Shown here piece by piece: positions 4,838 to 7,046 of a DNA stretch of 7,046 nt. A model generated the notes under the pieces. That model was not told where the DNA came from. It did no database searches and saw only the letters and a list, made by a program, of their open reading frames with translations. Numbering within the stretch: position 1 is the first letter of the stretch; every line of letters begins with the position of its first letter. The stretch comes from DASPXY01 sp038227745 (GTDB taxonomy: Bacteria > Planctomycetota > Planctomycetia > Gemmatales > Gemmataceae): NCBI GenBank assembly GCA_038227745.1, contig JBBRPS010000549.1, positions 1-7,046 of the forward strand. Reading direction: 5' to 3'. The position numbers and the translations under genes were made by a program.

Positions 4838-7045
4838 TCAAGCCGTCCCCTTCCTCCCCGGGCGCTCCAGGACGAGATAGCCGACCGGGATGATCATGCG
4901 CGTGAAGAGCATGTTCGCCGTCAGGCCGCCGATCACCATGATCGCCAGCGGTTGCTGCATCTGCGCCCCGGGCCCGATCCCCAGCGCCAGCGGGAATAGT
5001 CCCAGGATCGCGGCCAGGCTCGTCATCAGGATTGGCCGGAACCGCGTCCGCCCGGCGATGAGCAGGGCCTGTTCGAGCTCCATGCCCTCCGCGCGGAGCT
5101 GCTGGATGTATTCCACCAGCAGGATGCCGTTCTTCATGTCCAGGCCGATCAGCAGGATTGCCCCCATGTAGCTCGAGATGTTCAGCGGCGTGCCGGTGAT
5201 CCACAGGGCAAAGAGCCCGCTCACCAGCGACAACGGCTGCGTCAGGAAGATCAGCAAGGGCAGCATCACCGAGCGGAACTGGAACGCGAGCATGATGAAC
5301 ACCAGCAGGATCGCCACCCCCATCACCATCGCCAGGCTGCGGAACGCCTCCTGCATGCGGAGGTAATGGCCGCCCAGGTCCCAGCGGTAGCCCGCGGGCA
5401 AGTCCCCCTTGCGCTCCATCTCCGCCATCCACCCGCGGATGTCGGCGACCACCGAGCTGAGTCCCGCTTCCCCCTCGGCGAGCTCGGCCGTCACGAAGAT
5501 GGCCGGCTGCTGGTTCTCCCGCGCATGCTCGTCCGGGGTGCGGACCGGGACCACCTTCGCCACCGCGGCCACCGGCACCGCCCGCTCCGGGCCGGCCAGC
5601 GGCCGGAAGGGGCCGGTCCCGGCGGGCGGCGGCGGCAGGGCGCTCGGGGGCGCCAGCAGCCACTGGTCTTTCACCAGCTGCAGGTCGAAGCCGCCCTGGC
5701 CGAAGCGCATCCGGTCGGGGTAGCGCACGCGCACGTCCGTCATCCGCAGCGCCGACTCGGGCACCTGCGTGGCGATCTGGCCGAAGTAGATGGTCCGCAG
5801 TTGCCGCTCCACCTCCATCGCCGTCAGCCCCAGCCGGCCCGCCCGGACGCCGTCCACCTGGATCAGCAGGTCCGGGTTGCCCGCGAAAACGTTGCTGTTA
5901 ACCTCCTTGATGCCCCGCCCCTTGCCCTTCTCCTTCAGGGTCTTGCTGATCTGCTCGGCCAGGCGGCGCAACTGCCCGTAGTCCGGGCCGAACAGTTTCA
6001 CCTCCACCGGCCGGGTCGCCCCCGACAGATCGTTCAGCTCGTCCTGCATGATCGGCAGCAGCTCAAACTTGAGCTGGTGCTCCGAGAAATGTTCCTTGAT
6101 CTCGTCCTCGATCTCGTCTCTCACCTGCTTGTCCTGTCGGCGGCGATAGTTCTTCCGAACCCATGCCTTGGCCTCGGTCCACATCTGCGCCGAGGTGAAC
6201 CTGGGGCCGTACTTGGCTTCCGCTGCCTTCTTGCCCACCTCCTTCATCTTGTCCTCGAACTTGCCGAACTCGGGACGGACCGGCTTGGTCAAGAGACTGA
6301 TGGGGTCGTTCTCGGCGGGCCGCAGCATTACCTGGATATCGCCGCGGTTGGTCTGGGTGGCGAACAGGCCCAGCTCCGCGCCGCTGCGGCGGACGTAAAC
6401 CTCGATATCGGGGTTTTCCGAGAGGAGTTCCTCCAGCTTCCGGGCCAGATCCTCCGTGCGCTTCAGCGGAGTACCCGCGGGGGCGAAGTAATCGAGCACG
6501 AACGCCCCCTCGTCCATGGCCGGCATCAGCCCCGTCTCCACTCCCTTGACCAGCGGCGCGGGCGGCGGCTTGCCCTCCTCGCGCGGCGCCCAGTAATCGG
6601 GGACGCCCGCGTAGAGCAACGCGCCCGCGGCCATGATGGCCACCGACAGCGCGAGCGTCACCCGGGGGAAGTGCAGCGCCACGCTCAGGGCTTTCTCGTA
6701 AAGGTAGGCGAAGAAGCGGTAAATCGGTCCCGGCTCGGGCATCGGCCGCCCGGCCAGGAACTTGGCCGCGAACACCGGGATCAGCGTCAGGCTGATGACC
6801 ATCGACACGAGCACGGCGATGGCCAGCGACCAGCTCAGCGACGCGAAGAACTGCCCGTACACGCCGACGATGAACGCCAGCGGCACGAACACCAGCACCG
6901 TCGTCAGCGTGGACCCGACCACCGCCCCGGTGATCTCGCCGGCAGCCGCATCCACGGCGTCCCCCCCGTGGTGCAGGCGGGCCCCCAGGTCAATTGCAGG
7001 CCCGCCGCCAGCCCCACGGGGGGTCAGGGGCCGGGGGATTTTAAC
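4838..7045 (-). CDS. RND efflux transporter, inner-membrane pump subunit (HAE/AcrB-like), N-terminus outside window
   Basis: The frame is open from the stop at 4838-4840 to the right edge. A GTG at 6953-6955 would give 705 residues, but it lies inside the conserved body, so the gene surely starts beyond the window; RND pumps usually have about 1,000-1,100 residues. In GTG-based numbering: the TM5-TM6 region with STLTTVLVFVPLAF (15-29); TM7 near 98-117; the second porter/docking domain (about 120-530); and TM8-TM12 (about 537-697) with NISSYMGAILLIGLDMKNG, AGRTRFRPILMTSL and PLAIMVIGGL. Lys608 in the MKNGILLVEY motif aligns by eye with AcrB Lys940, which favours the drug/solute (HAE) class over the metal (HME) class. 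Such pumps use the proton gradient to export substrates through a tripartite complex; the adaptor gene would lie further right. A proline-rich loop (434-454) is unusual. The first 30 codons at the edge look damaged. Confidence 0.88.
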   Translation of the reverse strand, partial: VKIPRPLTPRGAGGGPAIDLGARLHHGGDAVDAAAGEITGAVVGSTLTTVLVFVPLAFIVGVYGQFFASLSWSLAIAVLVSMVISLTLIPVFAAKFLAGRPMPEPGPIYRFFAYLYEKALSVALHFPRVTLALSVAIMAAGALLYAGVPDYWAPREEGKPPPAPLVKGVETGLMPAMDEGAFVLDYFAPAGTPLKRTEDLARKLEELLSENPDIEVYVRRSGAELGLFATQTNRGDIQVMLRPAENDPISLLTKPVRPEFGKFEDKMKEVGKKAAEAKYGPRFTSAQMWTEAKAWVRKNYRRRQDKQVRDEIEDEIKEHFSEHQLKFELLPIMQDELNDLSGATRPVEVKLFGPDYGQLRRLAEQISKTLKEKGKGRGIKEVNSNVFAGNPDLLIQVDGVRAGRLGLTAMEVERQLRTIYFGQIATQVPESALRMTDVRVRYPDRMRFGQGGFDLQLVKDQWLLAPPSALPPPPAGTGPFRPLAGPERAVPVAAVAKVVPVRTPDEHARENQQPAIFVTAELAEGEAGLSSVVADIRGWMAEMERKGDLPAGYRWDLGGHYLRMQEAFRSLAMVMGVAILLVFIMLAFQFRSVMLPLLIFLTQPLSLVSGLFALWITGTPLNISSYMGAILLIGLDMKNGILLVEYIQQLRAEGMELEQALLIAGRTRFRPILMTSLAAILGLFPLALGIGPGAQMQQPLAIMVIGGLTANMLFTRMIIPVGYLVLERPGRKGTA

Positions 7046-7046
7046 G

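Noticed and set aside
4582..4893. Two small frames on opposite strands with nearly the same N-terminus (MGQDSNPD...RIGILTH)
   Set aside because: The likeness is produced by the perfect inverted repeat at 4711-4767; neither has a ribosome binding site or a sensible protein.
1..7046. tRNA, rRNA or CRISPR array
   Set aside because: I saw no cloverleaf-like tract, conserved rRNA segment or regularly spaced direct repeats on either strand; the repeats found are palindromes.

Overview
The window is GC-rich bacterial DNA that most resembles a member of the Planctomycetota, probably the Gemmata group. The signs are a secreted leucine-rich-repeat (LRR) protein built from 24-residue 'VTDAGLAHL' repeats, the tail of an ISAzo13/Rhodopirellula-type transposase, and a palindromic element whose translation (RASEGPSLALRAG-like) I remember as recurrent in predicted proteins from these genomes. 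The assignment rests on recall of family features, not on a search.

Left part (1-2173, plus strand). The last 29 codons of a transposase (1-90) and the AT-rich right end of its insertion sequence abut the 3' remnant of a broken gene (122-295). That remnant encodes one transmembrane helix and a basic tail. It is followed by an exported LRR protein (322-1416) and then by an exported, helix-rich protein (1274-2173). The C-terminal membrane anchor of the last protein resembles the remnant at about 15 of 34 positions. The original layout was therefore probably an alternating array, anchor gene / LRR gene / anchor gene, whose first member was cut by the insertion. The LRR frame overruns the start of the next gene by 143 nt, which looks like loss of an earlier stop codon.

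Middle (2174-2975). About 800 nt contain no gene I can support. The stretch holds a 103-nt nested palindrome (2688-2790) and, at its end, a strong ribosome binding site partly inside a small hairpin just before the next gene.

Right part. A GT-C membrane glycosyltransferase of the ArnT/PMT_2 type (2976-4703, plus) converges on an RND efflux transporter (4838 to the right edge, minus). Between them lies a perfect 25-bp inverted repeat (4711-4767) built from four alternating copies of a 9-mer. The RND gene is incomplete in the window. Its last 90 nt at the edge look damaged: the proton-relay motif of TM4 is only partly recognisable, across a frame change, and about 11 residues are missing.

Functionally, the left genes are predicted extracytoplasmic or membrane-anchored proteins of unknown role. 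The right genes are envelope functions (glycan transfer and drug/solute export) that face each other and need not be co-regulated. I see no convincing new defence or mobile system. The items most worth checking are the broken alternating LRR/anchor array, the two palindromic repeats and the damaged RND edge.
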